Below are positions 11,033-22,637 of a stretch of DNA of 64,000 bases, one piece after another. Within the stretch, counting starts at the first letter, position 1; each line of letters begins with the position of its first letter. Position numbers and translations under genes: made by a program. This DNA comes from Gelatoporia subvermispora B. Taxonomy: Eukaryota; Basidiomycota; Agaricomycetes; Polyporales; Gelatoporiaceae. The notes below the pieces were generated by a model. It was given only the letters and a program-made list of their open reading frames with translations, searched no databases and was not told the origin of the DNA. Location: the NCBI GenBank assembly GCA_000320605.2, contig KB445805.1, positions 719,430 to 783,429 of the forward strand, given 5' to 3'.

Positions 11033-12477
11033 ATGCACGCGTTACAGCGCCACATCGAGCCTGGCCACGCACCAGTACCCACCGGGGCCCTTCCAGAATT
11101 AAGCCGCCCGTATTACTACCAGGAGCAGGAGACACCACGCCACATCGACCCGGGGCCTGAAACCGGTAAGTATCACTCGCAGTGCTGGAACGGAGCGCTA
11201 ACGTGTACCAGATTATCAGGCCTACGTACATACAAACAACGTAACCCTCAGAGATGCTCCCCTTGCGGAGAGAGAACGATTGTTCGCACCCACGCAGTTC
11301 GAGGTCAGTTCTAAAGGCTATGTGTCGTGTAGGGGCATAGCTGATAACCGGTTTGTGATTCGTGAAGGCCATAGTGGGACCGGATGCTACGCCAACCAGC
11401 ACATACGGCTCGCAATGGGAATGGGACATGCCTATTTTCCCGAGCCACGACACGTTCCAGGATGGATTCGTGTTTCAAAGCAGATTGGACCCTGTGTATT
11501 ACCCTGCTCCGCTGGACTTCAGTATCGCCCATGAAGAGGAAGCGCGACCTTCGTACGCGGGATACCTACAGAGTAATGTAGAGATGTTAGGGACAAACAC
11601 ATCGATGCCAGTGGGTAGCTCACAAGTCTCCATCAATGATCTGCCTCCGGAGGCCGACGTACCCGCCGTGTATGAGGCTGGCCTGCCCGCGATGTCTACC
11701 GCTAGTAGCGAAGAACCGGGACCGTCATCCGATCCCCGAAGTACGTTTGACCCCAACTAAGCTTGCATCTGCTAATAATACCCCAGAGGATAAGCGGTCG
11801 AGCGGACGGAAAAGACTGGCAGCGAGGCAGTATAACTTGCAACCGTTCGAGCAAGTGCTTGATCTAGGTCAGACATGACTCTGCACACCGGCAGGACGGG
11901 CATCTGATACCGCTATTAGGCATTGATCCCCTCATAAAGGATGACGATACATCGCAGACGGCGGGAGAGACGTCGAAGGCGAGTGTAGTCAAGAGGACGA
12001 GGAAGGAGAAGGGGCCGAGGAAGTCGTGTGCTTGTGACCTCTGCCATGCGCTGAAGCTGCGGTGTCTCACGGCTCCTGGACAGTCGACGTGCGGGTGAGT
12101 TTGCGTCCATGCTTACAGTCTGGTTTGACACACGCCTCTCTATATATATATGGTCGGGCAACGGCCTTGAAAAGATCAGACCTCGGGGTCGTGCCACGGC
12201 TGCGGCTGCGTGATTCTTGCGAAGTAGAGCCCTGTCGCCGCATGATGCGCTCGGGCCGCGTGCCGTGCGGACTCCCATCTTTTCCATGCGCTGCATATAT
12301 TACACCTTCGATTGCTGATTGTTCCCGTGCTATACCCACAGGACGTGTGTCAAGACCAACATGGATCTCCCTGCAGATCAGCAAGTGGTCTGCGAATCGA
12401 CACGCATCCCCCGGAGGAAGGGTCGGCGGCCTAACTCTGTGAAGGCTGCGATGCGCATAATAGGACTTATCGCGTGA
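11033..12477 (+). CDS. A2: C-terminal Zn2Cys6-like cluster protein
   Basis: Predicted nuclear DNA-binding protein of 329 aa, tandem paralogue of A1. Exons are 11033-11165, 11212-11303, 11368-11740, 11787-11867, 11920-12094 and 12342-12477; every intron position and phase matches A1. The cluster reads KSCACDLCHALKLRC, the fourth Cys in exon 5, then TCVKTNMDLPADQQ and the sixth Cys in exon 6, with a basic RRKGRRPNSVKAAMR tail. Exon 3 differs from A1 mostly by amino-acid replacements, whereas the cluster differs mostly at silent positions. An in-frame ATG at 10928 is present but sits just downstream of the TATA-like box, so the later ATG was chosen. Confidence 0.8.
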
Positions 12478-13113
12478 GTATCAGCGATCTTGGAACATGC
12501 GCAGGATGTTGTTTGCTTTTTCTGCTGCGTGCCCGCACACATGCCGAGGTCACCATATATTTTTAGTTATCCTGTTCACAATTAAGACGATACAAGGCAC
12601 TTTACCTCATAGTTATTTCGTCATGAATACATTCTTCGTGTTCACACGTACGCATGCAAGGCCGTCTCGGCGTTATACACTCCTTGACTCAGATTTCATT
12701 GACTTGATGTGTAGTATGGGCCAGGCCAACCCGCTGCCAATAGCTCCATCGCGGGGTCATCTATGAACATCGATAGGCTGCGATGCACATCAGCGGCTCG
12801 TCACGAAATGGACGCACAGTGCGGCGCTCACCTCACAGTTAGCTATGCAAGCATCACAATCCAAGGTCAGCACGGTCCACTACAAGCAGACATCGTCCTG
12901 CCGAAATCTCATTCCAAAACTCCATTGCATGCATGCAAGACCATCAATTGCCCAAAGCCCGGGCGCAAGCACTACTGTACATCCGCGAAATCCGACCTTG
13001 TCTACCCATGCGGTTTTCTCTCCATTTGTTCCATTCTTTCTATCCCTTTGTTGCCCGGAGGATCCGAAGCACTGACCATATCGGAACAAAGCAATGAGCG
13101 TGCAAGCGGCGGC

Positions 13114-14932
13114 TCACTCCATGCTCCCGACCGGCTCCTCGATGCCCTTCGCGCGGAGCGCGTCGTGCATCGCCTCGACCTCGTCCTGCACGCGCTCGAT
13201 CGACTTGAAGTACTTGACCGTCTTCACGTGGAGCTCTACACACCGTGCCATGTGAGCACGCGAGGGGGTCGAGAAAGGAAAGGGATCAAAGCTACGCACC
13301 TGCTGTGGCGTCCTCGTCGACGACGATCAGCGCCCAGGGGTGCATCTGCAGCGCAGATAATGTCCACAAGTGGTTCACGCCCTCCTCTGCACATGCAATC
13401 ACGTGTAAACGCGCCATTCCGCACGGGCAGAGAAGACAATGGGAGGCTTACCGATGGCCTTGCTGAGCGCGAGCGCCTTGCGCTGGCCGGACACGACGAC
13501 GACCACCTCGCGCGAGTCGAGCACCGTCGCGACGCCGACCGTGAGCGCCATCCGCGGGACCGCCGCGATGTCGTTGTTGAAGAACCGCGCGTTCGCGAGG
13601 ATCGTGTCGTACGCGAGCGTCTTGATCCGCGTGCGCGACGCGAGCGACGAGCCTACCCCGGCAGCGAGTCAGCTCACCGTCAACACAGACCCGCGCTCGG
13701 GGGAGTGGGATGGGGAGACGGGTGTGCGCCGTGGATGCGGAGAAGGATACGTACCGGGCTCGTTGAACGCGATGTGCCCGTCCTCGCCGATCCCGCCGAG
13801 GAACAGCTCGATCCCGCCAAACTCCTTGATCCGCGCCTCGTACGCGTTGCACTCGCCGATCAGGTCTTTTGCGTTCCCGTCGAGGATGTTCACCTGCGAT
13901 GGCGGGATGTCGACTGCAATCAAATCACGTGTCAGTGCCAGCGCTCTGCTATGTATAGGTACCCGGTGTTGTGCAGTTCCAGGGTGGTCAGGCTCGAGTC
14001 AAGTGTCAGTGCGTGACCTCGATGCGTGGGTTCTCCCTGTGCCATCGTCGGTAAGACGGCAAATAGGAGGAGGATCAACGCCTGGTCTTGGAGTTGACCG
14101 CCTCTGTCAGGTCACGCATTGACTCTTGACAATTCGGGAGTCGATGCACAGTGCAGCGTTGCACAGATCGAGCCTGACCCCTTGACGGTTTACGGCCCTG
14201 ACACGGGTGTGGCCGGGTGATCAGGCTCGAGTCAAGTGTCAGTGCGTGGCCCCGACCCGTGAGCTTTCTCGTGTGCATCGTCGATAGGGCGGCAAAGAAT
14301 TTGAAGCCGTTCGACGCCTGGTCTCGGAGGGCGCTTAGCCATCTCCGTCAGGTCACGCACTGACTCTTGACAATACGGGCTGACCCGGTCAGACCAGGTC
14401 ATGACCGGTGGCAGACCCCGTCATAGCCACGTCATGTACAACACCATAGACGAACAGCGAACGGAGTGGAGACGCACTGTGTGAGAAGAACTCGCGGAAC
14501 ATGAAGGTGTGGTACGACTCGGAGTGGTCGCGGGGGAGGCCGACGTACTCGTCCATGTTGAACGTGACGACATTCTTAAACCTGGGCGTGCAGTGTCAGG
14601 GTCGGCCATCTCGAGCTGCGGGGGCAGGTGCGACTCACGAGAGCGAGCCCTCCTTGACGAGCTTGATGAGGTGCTTGTATGTCGGGATGGGGGACGAGCC
14701 GGTGGGGAGGCCGAGCACGAAGGGGTTTTCGGGGGTCGGCTTGAAGTCGTTGATCCTTAAAAGTAGGGGTCAGTATGAGATACAGCGGACGTAGAGAGCG
14801 GGTAGCGCACCGTTTTGCGATGTAGTTGCCGATGTACTCGCCGACAGAGGTGGGGTCGTCGCGGATGATGAGACCTGTGTCGTCGCCGTCAGTATGCGTC
14901 GTCCACAACTTTACTCTCCAGAACGTACGCAT
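13114..14932 (-). CDS. NAG1: Glucosamine-6-phosphate deaminase
   Basis: Converts glucosamine 6-phosphate to fructose 6-phosphate and ammonia, the last step of N-acetylglucosamine (chitin) catabolism, in the cytosol. Eight exons give 285 aa, the usual family length: 14929-14932, 14811-14874, 14639-14755, 14478-14581, 13755-13913, 13452-13652, 13300-13386 and 13114-13235. Family hallmarks are [13 protein letters not shown] (phosphosugar loop), [18 protein letters not shown] (catalytic Asp and His region), [19 protein letters not shown] and [20 protein letters not shown] C-terminal motifs. The first coding exon is only ATGC, spliced to give MRLIIRDDP, the conserved N-terminus. The intron at 13914-14477 is 564 nt, ten times the local norm, and holds two MITE-like repeats. 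It sits between two Zn-cluster paralogues rather than next to other GlcNAc-catabolism genes. Confidence 0.95.
13986..14138. mobile_element. MITE-like element, copy 1, inside the NAG1 intron
   Basis: A ~150 bp unit with inverted ends. The left end reads GTCAAGTGTCAGTGCGTGAC and the right end, reverse-complemented, GTCAAGAGTCAATGCGTGAC. It has no coding capacity. It lies wholly within the large intron and is followed by a related copy at 14219-14379. Confidence 0.55.
14219..14379. mobile_element. MITE-like element, copy 2, inside the NAG1 intron
   Basis: Second diverged copy in the same orientation as copy 1. The left end has GTCAAGTGTCAGTGCGTGGC and the right end, reverse-complemented, GTCAAGAGTCAGTGCGTGAC. 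The pair could be tandem insertions of one element or an internal duplication after insertion. Confidence 0.55.
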
Positions 14933-15299
14933 GGTGGTCGGCTGGCGGGGCGGGGGGCGGGTCGAAGGAAGTTGGAAGGTGGGCTAGGAGGGGGATGGAG
15001 GGGCCTTATGGTGGTGATGGTGGCAGGGAAGAAGGTCGTCGAGGCCAGCGCCGACCGGGAGCAGCGACCGAGACTGGATGGACCATACGGTGCTGGAGAT
15101 GGCGACGGAGAGACCGCGCGATACGGCCGGATGGGGAGGAGCACCCTCCTATCGATTGGCTGCGCCGATCTTATCGTGCATACCAACGTGCTCGCTCGCG
15201 TTGAGCACATTGGCCCGAGACGTGTGCAGCACGAGGCCAGCACAGCGCGGTGCCTGCGAGGGCCAGCCTCGATGCCAGCAGCAGCCAGCTTGGCACACT

Positions 15300-18090
15300 C
15301 GACGAAGCCCTGCGAAGCTTGTTGCTGATGCTCGCTGGCTCGCTGTAAAGCCTATCGGTAGCTTCTCGGCTCTTCCGGCCCGCATCGAGACGTCCCATCA
15401 AACTTAGGTGGCTTTCCCCGTATGGAATGTTTCTTGCGACACGGCTCTCGGCGCTTCGGTCCGGACTCGAGATCCACGCACGTGACGTCGATACGAGACG
15501 GCTGGTCGCTGGTCTCAGATCGCTACTCTTCTTGCGCCTAATCACAGCAGGAGTCAAGCTAAAACTTGCTCGATTTCAGATTCTGCACAAAACACCCGTT
15601 CATGGGTGATAATACGCCTGTTAGCATCAATAATAGACCCTACGCAACTACCGCGTAAAGGGCCCTTAGCATCCATATCACTATCGCCGTAACTAGCGAG
15701 ATGCGGTGTCCCTCTCAAGACGCTTCTGCAAGCCATAACATACATTGTGCAACAGTACATCGTCGGAGTCAAAACCTCTTCTCACCCGGACCAGCTCAAG
15801 ACGATCTGTGTACGACAATCGCGTACGCGCAGGTACCACGCTCAACCTCTCGTACCTATTCAAACATCGGCTCCCGATGCTCACGGCTCTAATCCCAATG
15901 CACGCAAGAGTGCCTTGACGTAGTTGGGCTTCCTTCCCTTCCTCTTAGCTGCGCGTGTCACTGTGCAGGTCACTTGCTGCTCCGGGGGAAGAGCCAAGTT
16001 CGTCCTCGTACATTTCCTGTAGAAGAATCATTGTTCAATACATCAGCGACTACAACAGCGGTTGGCGAGAACAAAACGACGACTAGCTTGCGGCCAGCCC
16101 TTCACACATCCAAGCAGCTTCACATCGCGCGTGTCACAGAGCGACGATGCTGCCGGCCTTTCCGGGTGTCCACCAAGCTACGTGTCTCCGGATCTGACTC
16201 AAGATACGGGCAGATACTCACCCGCACATAGTCTCTCCGGGGGCCTTGAGACATCGCACCTTTGACGCATGGCACAAGTCACACGCACGATCCGCTCTCG
16301 GCCCCTTCTCCTTCCTCGTTCTCTTTCCCGCCGCCCTCATCCGCTCGCCATTCACGAAAGAAGGGGCAATCCCTACGGGCCAAATCAGCTGTCTGCGTCG
16401 ACGATACACAAGGGCACGACTGACCGAGGTCGAGCACCCGCTCGAACGGCTGTAGCCCACGACGCTCGGCTGCTCCGCTTTTCCGCTTCCTCGGTTGCTT
16501 GCCCCCTAGACCATCGTCAGTCTGACGCAGATCTGGATGAAATTCAACGCAAACGTACCCCGAGTGCTGGACGACTCACTCCCGGTGGCACACATCACGG
16601 GTTGACCAGCTTCGTGCGATTCTGGCGCGCTGGCGGTTGGAGGGAGCGCATCGGCAGCTATCTGTGAGTTGTCAACCCACATCGGCGTGTCTGGTGCTGA
16701 TGCGTTTGAACCAGGCTCAACATCTGCGACGTGAGACGGCCCTGACATGGATTGCTCTGCTCCATCCCCGTCTGTGTCAGTGTACGCAGGCAGGTAAGGG
16801 TAATGCATATTATTTCCGTCTGAGCCTTCTCGAACAGCTGCAAGATCTTCGAAATGCATATTGTTCCATAGCCCAGGGATGCTCAACGGAGCGTCGTATG
16901 CATCGGTTACTGGCGCGCCGAGTATCTCTGGCGTCTTCTCGAGCTAGGTGTCAGCTATGCCTCTACACGGCACAATGCCATTGGAACTGACCTGCGAACG
17001 GGAGTGCACAAACAATTGTTCTCTTACCGTTAAAGGGGCATCTACAGTGGCAGTTGTATCGGTATGGGCGTAGATCTGGCTATCCGCTGCCAATCGTTGT
17101 CAGCACCTCGTTCAAGTAACTCGAAAGTTGACTGATGCCTGACCAGTCTCGAAAGCCCATGATTTAGAGTGGTCTCCATCCGTCGGACAGAATACGGATG
17201 GATCTGGCCCTGTCCATTCAACGTGCGCGTTCGGCAGGTCCCACGTCGGCTGGCGATGTGTTTCAGTCGTAGATGCCATATTCTGCAGTGGCGTCGGCGC
17301 TCGAATAGAATGGAACGTAGATGGTGGTTCGTGTAGGGACCGTTCGCCACAGCTAGAGGGAATACGCGCGCTCCGTTCGGTAAGCCGACAAGGCTTGGAG
17401 GAGTGAGCATGCCAGGATGGTTGGAGCAGCCACGGGGATGTTGGTGTGGCACTGTGGCAGCGAATTGCGTGGCGGATGAGGGCGGCGGCTGTCATTCTCA
17501 CTCCTGGTTTCCGCAGGAATTGCACAGGTGAGTGCTTCCTTGTATCGCTGATCTCTTAAGCACGCAGAACAATGCAGGATAACGGTACCCCAGGTTTATT
17601 TTTCCGCCTCGGTGGCCTGCACTCGTTGGCGCCGGCAGCGGGACAATGCAAGCAGATACGACTTCCCACGAAGATGCAACTTTGCGCAGAGGGATAGCGA
17701 CAGGAGAAAGCTGCTTGTTCTCTGCCACTTTTGAAGCTTCGGCTGGATTTGAAGCGTATCTTCGAGGTCACGCCGATTGGCTAATGCGGACTGCAATAGG
17801 TTTTCGACAATGCTTGGCACGCAGTCAGGTCGGATTATGTACGTACGTGATTAGCAAGATCTTTACCAGTCTAGGAGTAGCCCGCTGAGGTTACGAGAGA
17901 TCGCAAATTTGACATGGCAGATTGGTCACGTTCTAGTGCAGCCGTACCTTGTGCGGTTCTGAAGTGATCGGGGAGGTGTCCGTTGACAGTCTTCTGAACT
18001 TCGTCTGCGCCGCAGTGCCAACTCAGAGGCGACTTAGCTTCACCTTGCGCATGTCTTATCGGGCAAAAGGACCATGCTATGAAGATTCAA
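15300..18090 (-). repeat. Right arm of large inverted repeat
   Basis: Inverted, diverged partner of 4.5-7.3 kb. It contains the better-preserved gene copy B2 and both of its flanks. The two arms enclose about 8 kb holding A1, A2 and NAG1. Confidence 0.75.
15881..17279 (-). CDS. B2: C-terminal Zn2Cys6-like cluster protein
   Basis: Predicted nuclear DNA-binding protein. Exons 2-6 are secure: 16992-17086, 16559-16934, 16425-16505, 16222-16372 and 15881-16016, all with GT-AG ends. Exon 1 ends at 17144 with the same SKSWAF motif as B1. I used the ATG at 17279, which gives an exon close to the A1 length, but in-frame ATGs at 17495 and 17525 are possible. The cluster is RACDLCHASKVRC, the fourth Cys, then KCTRTNLALPPEQQ and the sixth Cys, followed by a basic KRKGRKPNYVKALLR tail. 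Exon 4 holds LQPFERVLDL. Unlike its inverted copy B1, all splice sites are intact, so this is the functional partner of the pair. Confidence 0.7.
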
Positions 18091-18459
18091 CGCGACGCTC
18101 TCTGGATGTTTCAAGCCACATGCATAAGAATCCGCAGAGTTTCATGGTCGATGGTTTCATATCTACAGTGTCGTGTTCGCTGTCGTATCCCATGTCAATT
18201 ATTCGACATAACAGAAGTACTGCTGAAGATTGACTCTTGGGACTGTGTAGTATGTGGGAAAGATTGCTGTGATGAATGTACCAAAACCGAAGTCATTCTA
18301 GACTGAGCCATACTCATCGTGATACTCAAAGCGATCAAATCGCCCGGGAAATACCGATCATACAAGGACAGCATGCCTCGGCGTTTGAGTCTGTTCGACA
18401 CCACTTGCACGTACTTGTACTCGTTTGCGACGTATACTTGTAATACTCTTGGCTCTACC

Positions 18460-19946
18460 ATGACAAGTTATACAGAAGATATGCAAGGATCAAGATTACT
18501 ATCAGGAAAATTCACTCTGAATCACGATGTCCTCGATCATGTCCTATCACTCTTACCCCGAGACGACCTACTCAATGCCGTTCTCACCTCCCGGGACTTC
18601 CACACCTGGGGTGTTCCATATCTCGTGCAATACGCAGGAGTCGATGGGTGGAAGTTTCGAACCACAGCTCGCATCCAAGCATTCCATTCCTTCATGTTCG
18701 TGGGCGCGCCACGCCGCTTCGAATGGCTCCATCGCCTCTCCCTCGTGCTCGAACCGCGCCTCAACCTTATTGCACTTGAGCTCCTGGCACAGATCATTGA
18801 GAGCGCCAATAACCTGCACTCACTTGAGCTCTGTGTATATGATCAAGTCTTTGAGCAGAGTACACGTATCCGTGCCTCGCTGGCCTCGCGCGTTGGGCTG
18901 GAGCATTTGTCAATAAAGGTGCTGGAGTATAGTGGGGTGGGGACCATGGGCGTTCTTGCAGATTTGAAGCTTCCGTTACGGTCCCTCGAGGTCAACATTC
19001 GGAACTACGCCCGCGCTGATGCACGCAATGTGTTTCGCTGGTGTGCAAAGACACTTGAAACACTCTCTGTCCAGACCACATACTTCGAACACAGCGACGT
19101 CGTATATCCACGCTTGCACACTCTACGTGTCCATAATCCGCCTTCTGAGTTGTCTCCAGTGCAGCTCAGCGACTGGGCGCGATCATTCCCATGTTTAACG
19201 TCGTTGATTCTTCCGGTCAATGTGCTCTTGTCCGGTCGCGGCTTTGAACGCGTTCAATCCCTGCGCATGGGGGACGTTTCAGGATCGGGAAGTCAATCGC
19301 TTTGGCATAGTCTCACTTACCTCGAGAGCCACGTATTGTGTATTCATCAAGCGGGGTTGGCGTGCCAGGTTGACCATCTCAAGCTATACGCTAAAAAAGG
19401 AGAAGCCAAGATGGTCGAGGCTGCTCTACGAGACATACAGCCAGCACATCTCGACATGACAATCCACCAATACACTTACTTCCAGGGCTACGGTAGAGTA
19501 CACAGAGGACATGAGTTCAGCGGAATATTTGCACAAGCCCTTCCACGCCTGTGGATACTAGAACTTGCCCTCCTCTTAAGTTGGGTACCGGAGCAAATCC
19601 AGTTTCTGATGGTAAGTATATGTTGCAACCTCCGTTCTCTTTGAAGCTTATGCTAACGTCTCTACAGGATGACATATGCACAATGCTCTCTCCATTGAGA
19701 ATCACCACTCTCACCATACATTTTCGGGAGGATACTGCGCACACATTTTCGCGTGAGAGATTCATGGACGAAGACGACAATCCATTCCCTGAATTCCTCG
19801 CCATCCTGGACAAAAGAGCATCTGAATTAGCAAAACGCATTACTGCATGTGTCACAACCCTCTGTGAGATATCAGTGTGCTGCAGCTCCGACTCGCTCGA
19901 TTTCCACAAATGGAGAGTCGAAGGAAAGGAGTTGGTACAAGTGTGA
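18460..19946 (+). CDS. F-box-like / leucine-rich protein
   Basis: Two exons (18460-19611 and 19668-19946) give 476 aa. Residues ~14-45 (FTLNHDVLDHVLSLLPRDDL followed by LNAVLTSRDFH) look like the degenerate F-box common in basidiomycete expansions, where the domain binds Skp1 in SCF ubiquitin ligases. The rest has regularly spaced leucine-rich segments (for example LRSLEVNI, LHTLRVHN, CLTSLILP) that resemble an irregular LRR fold for substrate recognition. The start follows a TACC context, and an in-frame upstream ATG at 18319 would add an unlike leader. Substrate unknown. It could also be an F-box-less LRR relative. Confidence 0.7.
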
Positions 19947-20213
19947 GCTGTCGACAATAGCTACACCGATAAATAGTGTCGATCCAGTAGGCAAACGAAT
20001 TCCGTAGTATTTTGTAACACTAGGGTACAGCATGCAAAGCCGATATGGTCACAATGAATCTGCATACACGTACGGAAACTAAAGAGACACAATGGCAGAA
20101 GGAAACCACGCTACAGAAGCGACAGGCTTCATGTATACAGTCAAGGACTAGTGATGTACGTAGAAATGGATGTGGAACATGCTTGGATCAAAGACCAGGC
20201 AATAATGCAATGC
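19947..20213. other. Intergenic spacer
   Basis: Short spacer between the convergent F-box-like and membrane-protein genes. Nothing recognised. Confidence 0.4.
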
Positions 20214-22637
20214 TCACGAGCGGCGCGATCGCTTCCCAATGCCCTCCAATGAAGTCTGAAAGATATTGGCGCTGACCATGATCGGCCGGCGACGACGGGC
20301 TGAACTTTCAGTTGAAGGCCCATCCTGTGCAGTCGAGACAAGCGAAGTAGTAGAGGAAAAGCTAGGAAGAGTGTCATTTGTCGACGAAGACGATGGGAAG
20401 GTCGGCGACGAACAGGCGTCAGGAGAACCCAGACGTGAGGCGATAAAGTCCCACTTGCCAAAAGACATCGGCGGGGTGTCCATCGACAACGACGCAAAGA
20501 TCTCGCTGATACTATCCAGTGTGAGGCTGGGAGAGAGCTGCGAAGTGCCCGATGCGTCGTCCACGTTGAGGGTGGAGCTACCGCTTGATTCAATGATATC
20601 GGGCTTGGGTTTATAGCCGGTCAAGACAGCTTGTAGGTACGTCGGGATCCGTGCAAGGCAAATCGTCGGCTAAACGTGCAAGAATGAGGCGTTGATTGCA
20701 TGATAAATATTTACGAGACTTACGTGGATACAAGCGATTGCGAGCATCTTGACGTATCGCCACCCCGACGCAATGATCTAGATCTGATTAGGCATGGATA
20801 TGCATGCATTGTGAAGTGCTGTGACGTACCCGGCCTATCCTCGAACAGAGGTAACTCGCTATCGCTATATAACGAATAGCCATGATAAGCACCAACGCAT
20901 AACAAACGAGCTGCTGCTGGACGCTCTACAAAACAAATCAAGGGATGAGAAGACGTAGTCGATCTACATGACATACAGTACACACCGTGATGCAAAGTAA
21001 TGTCCAAGATGCCAATAATGATGTTCCGGACGCTCCAAATCTCAACGAAACATTGAGAATCCTGAGGACTTGATTCGCAGGTCAATTGGATCAGATTATC
21101 AATATTAGAGCAGCGAACGTACAGCCGGAGCAATACTAGTTGGGACAACGAAGCAAAGTCAGTGAAAGGCCCGCGCATATTACAAGAGGGGCTTGACCTA
21201 CCCAGGAAGGCGAGTCTTCCGTCGTATCAATGACTAGCGGCGCATGAGAAGAGACTAGACTGGATAGCAATCCCTGCCTGACTGAAGACGATTTCGAGAC
21301 ACATTTGAACGGAGACACGGTCGGGGGACAAGAAACATCGGCCGGACCGGGGATTGGCTCTTGAGGTCCGAATATTTTCACCAAAGCCTCGACGTCATCT
21401 GGTAGACGGACATTGTATATCGAAACGCCAGCAGCCCATTTGCCCCAGAGGACTCGCTCAGGATTGGCGAGCGAGTCGGCAAAAGAGGTGACGGATAGCT
21501 AATCACGGCCTTAGCTCTAGTCATGGCAGAGGAAAGAGCGCTACCCACTACACGGTCATCACGACGTCTATATCGCATTTGCTCGCGTTTCGCTTTCCAG
21601 AAAGGCATCGCGGAAGTAAATGCGTGGACGCTGGACAATCGAGTCTTCCGGACTATCCTGGACGCAGTAGAGATGACCAGCGCAATATCGCGATACATAG
21701 AGATTAGATTGTAGGATGTCTGAGTCACATTCGCCAGAACGGTTACGCCAAGCCAAAGACCCAGATTGCCAAGCCTTGCAATATTAATCTTCGCTCTGAC
21801 TCTGTGAGATATCTTTCTCAGGATGAGCGCACAGTCATACGCCCGGAGACCCTGATAAAGAAGGTTAATGCTGTTTGCCGCTCTGATGCCCTGCAGTATC
21901 TTGGATAGGACAACCGTCCTTACTCCACGGATGAGACGAATCAAGCCAGATCGTATGGCCGCACTGCCACGTTGAATTGCCTTGACCAGTAAGGATTGCA
22001 CTTGCCTGCAGGCATGGTAGGCAATGTCGGGGTTGGTGGCCGCTCTGAAGCTCTGGACGGCCTTGACAAGGAGCAGTAATCCCGGACCAAAGACAAAGTA
22101 GACAAGCGTGGGGCTCGCCGTGAACTCTGACAAATACATATCATCGGTTTGATGTGCTCGCGGTGTCTCGATGAGGATGCGGGATGTTTGTCGAAGCCGT
22201 TTTGTAGCGAGTGTTGTCTCCAGTGTGACTGATGATGACTTTGGCTTCGAGACATCTTTCGCCTCCAGCAGTGATGCGGTTTGACGTGGTGCCTGATATG
22301 TTGTGTACTCGACGAGACGAAGGTTGAAAGGTAATTCTTGGTACGCCATACCTCTGATGACTTGGTCTGGGGCGATCATCGAGACGACAGCCGAGAGGGA
22401 CGGGTACTTGATGTGCGTCGGAAACCTTGGTGGTCTGTGAGCTTGCACTACAGCTAGGTAAGATGTAGCATACCCAGTGTGGATAAGGAAGTCTGAAACA
22501 GCATCGCTAATCTTGCTGGTTGCGGCTTCCAGAGCAGGATATAAACCGTAGCTCGGCTTCTGTTGACAGAACGGAGTGCTGAAGAATAACGACACTAGTG
22601 CGCAGCCGCTAGTAAGCGCAAAATGCCAGACTAGCAT
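20214..22637 (-). CDS. Unidentified multi-pass membrane protein
   Basis: Six exons (21552-22637, 21198-21498, 20984-21135, 20830-20925, 20724-20777, 20214-20669) give 714 aa in frame. Short exons 4 and 5 were chosen because they keep phase 0 and join hydrophobic stretches (QQLVCYALVLIMAIRYIAIA and SGWRYVKMLAIACIH). The N-terminus (MLVWHFALTSGCALVSLFF) is a likely signal anchor. Further hydrophobic segments are LVYFVFGPGLLLLVKAV and LGLWLGVTVLANV. The middle contains SLANPERVLWGKWAAGVSIY and VRLPDDVEALVKIFGPQEPI, a well-ordered soluble segment. The last ~140 residues are Ser/Thr/Pro-rich and look disordered. I recognise no family. The intron after 21552 uses a GTAGTG donor, so that junction is the least certain. 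Confidence 0.6.

Noticed and set aside
12763..14016. 417-codon open frame on the plus strand
   Set aside because: It lies antisense across NAG1 exons and introns; the minus strand encodes a complete known enzyme, and the frame reflects high GC codon bias.
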